DNA from: an uncultured Ruaniaceae bacterium
GTDB taxonomy: Bacteria; Actinomycetota; Actinomycetes; Actinomycetales; Beutenbergiaceae
Direction: 5' to 3'
Assembly (NCBI GenBank): GCA_947251855.1
Contig: CAMXUZ010000077.1
Location: 1-16,476, forward strand
Length of the DNA stretch: 16,476 nt
Shown piece after piece: positions 15,310-16,476 of the stretch. Position 1 is the first letter of the stretch. The number at the start of each line of letters is the position of its first letter. Made by a program: the position numbers and the translations under genes. The notes beneath the pieces were generated by a model that was not told the origin of the DNA, did no database searches, and worked only from the letters and a program-made list of their open reading frames with translations.

Positions 15310-16476
15310 TTATGCGCCCCAGCTCGCCTGCACGCCGCCGACGCGGTCGTCGGCGATGCGGGCGAGGTATCCGGAGTCGAGGAATGCCTTCATCGGGTCG
15401 GCGGGCAGACCGCGTTCTTCGCGCCAGGCGGCGAGACCGGGACGGACGTCGGTGTAGAAGGCGTCCATGAACACCTCGTTCCCGGCGAGCACGTCGTTCG
15501 CTTCCTGCGCCGCGGTGAGGGCCTCCCGGTCGACGAGGAGCGCGCGGGCCGTCATTTCCTGAACGTTGAGCACGGAGCGGATCTGGCCGGGGATCTTCTC
15601 CTCGATGTTGTGGCATTGATCGAGCATGAAGTTCACGTCGGGGCTGTTGAGCCCGCCGCCGCGGACCACTTCGAAGATGATCCGGAACAACTGGAAGGGG
15701 TCGGCGGCGCCCACGATGAGGTCGTCGTCGGCGTAGAAGCGGGAGTTGAAGTCGAACGCGCCGAGCTTCCCGACCCGCAGCAGCTGCATGACGATGAATT
15801 CGATGTTCGTACCGGGCGCGTGGTGGCCGGTGTCGAGGCAGACGGTCGCGTTCTTGCCGAGCGCGGCGGTTTGGGCGAAGGCGGTGCCCCAGTCGGGAAC
15901 GTCGGTGTGGTAGAAGGCCGGTTCGAAGAACTTGTATTCCAGAACCAGTCGCTGGTCGCCGCTGAGCTGCGCGTAGATCGTCTGCAGCGATTCGAACAGC
16001 CGGTCTTGCCGCCCACGCAGGTCGGCCTGGCCGGGATAGTTGGAGCCGTCGGCGAGCCAGATCTTCAGATCGCGGCTGCCCGTCTCGTTCATGATCTCGA
16101 TGCAGCGCAGGTGATGATCGATCGCTTTCTGGCGCGTGGCGGCATCGTGGTGGGTGAGGGAGCCGAACTTGTATTCCTCGGCCTGGAACGTGTTGGAGTT
16201 GATCGTCCCGAGGCGCATCCCGTTGTCCTCGGCGTGTTCGCGGAGCTGGGAGTAGCTGTCCACCTCGTCCCACGGGATATGCAGCGCGACCTGGGGGGCG
16301 AGGCCGGTGTATTTGTGCACCTGGGCGGCGTCGGAGATCTTTTCGAAGGGGTCGCGCGGTGTTCCCGGCGTGCCGAATACTCGAAACCGGGTACCGGAGT
16401 TACCGAATGCCCAGCTCGGAAGCTCAATTTCTTGGGCGGCAAGCTCATCGCTGATTGCGGGGGTGAAAGATGACAT
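15310..16476 (-). CDS. rhaI: L-rhamnose isomerase
   Basis: This 388-residue TIM-barrel isomerase converts L-rhamnose to L-rhamnulose, the first intracellular step. It is of the Pseudomonas stutzeri RhaI type, not the E. coli RhaA type. Its blocks include VALHIPWDEVD (63-73), LGTINSNTFQ, WLADGSNYPGQ (140-150), VLEYKFFEPAFYHTDVPDWG (178-197), CLDTGHHAPGTN (213-224) and MLDQCHN (284-290). E180, D215, H218, D250, D252 and probably D286 fall where the P. stutzeri enzyme has metal ligands, from my memory of that structure. D242 (FDFNSRFYADDD) takes the place of its His281. The ATG occupies the last three bases of the window, so the ribosome-binding site and promoter are out of view. It is the first visible gene of the rhaI-rhaEW-rhaB-M24 operon. 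Confidence 0.93.
   Translation of the reverse strand: MSSFTPAISDELAAQEIELPSWAFGNSGTRFRVFGTPGTPRDPFEKISDAAQVHKYTGLAPQVALHIPWDEVDSYSQLREHAEDNGMRLGTINSNTFQAEEYKFGSLTHHDAATRQKAIDHHLRCIEIMNETGSRDLKIWLADGSNYPGQADLRGRQDRLFESLQTIYAQLSGDQRLVLEYKFFEPAFYHTDVPDWGTAFAQTAALGKNATVCLDTGHHAPGTNIEFIVMQLLRVGKLGAFDFNSRFYADDDLIVGAADPFQLFRIIFEVVRGGGLNSPDVNFMLDQCHNIEEKIPGQIRSVLNVQEMTARALLVDREALTAAQEANDVLAGNEVFMDAFYTDVRPGLAAWREERGLPADPMKAFLDSGYLARIADDRVGGVQASWGA

Overview
The window is high-GC DNA from a Gram-positive actinobacterium. The evidence is GC-rich third codon positions, GTG and TTG starts, sortase signals (LPDTG and LPLTG followed by a membrane helix and a basic tail), a Tat-exported glycosidase, and GC-rich hairpin terminators. 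The genus cannot be fixed from sequence alone. Almost everything in the window concerns taking apart rhamnose-containing glycans and burning the released L-rhamnose.

Left half, plus strand. After the first codons of a divergent permease-like gene (about 1-70) and a 524-base regulatory region, there are two large extracellular alpha-L-rhamnosidases from unrelated families. One is a wall-anchored GH78-type enzyme (595-4377). The other is a Tat-exported GH106-type enzyme (4594-7617). A small LPLTG-anchored surface protein (7621-8868) follows the second enzyme after three bases. Each rhamnosidase has its own recognisable promoter, and both promoters carry a near-identical LacI-family-like operator (414-427 and 4528-4541). 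They therefore look like one regulon. A lone ribbon-helix-helix VapB-like antitoxin gene (8979-9200) closes this half.

Right half, minus strand. Read from the right edge, the order is L-rhamnose isomerase (rhaI-type), a fused rhamnulose-1-phosphate aldolase/lactaldehyde dehydrogenase (RhaEW-type), rhamnulokinase (rhaB), an M24-fold protein with a damaged metal site, a strong intrinsic terminator, and an FMN-dependent L-lactate dehydrogenase (lldD-type). The enzymes form a connected route: L-rhamnose to L-rhamnulose, to L-rhamnulose-1-phosphate, to dihydroxyacetone phosphate plus L-lactaldehyde, to L-lactate, to pyruvate. The rhamnose importer, the regulator and the operon promoter are not visible and may lie beyond the right edge.

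The least explained parts are the M24-like protein inside the rhamnose operon, the LPLTG protein coupled to the GH106 enzyme, a His-to-Asp change at an expected metal position of the isomerase, and several palindromes in the first intergenic region.
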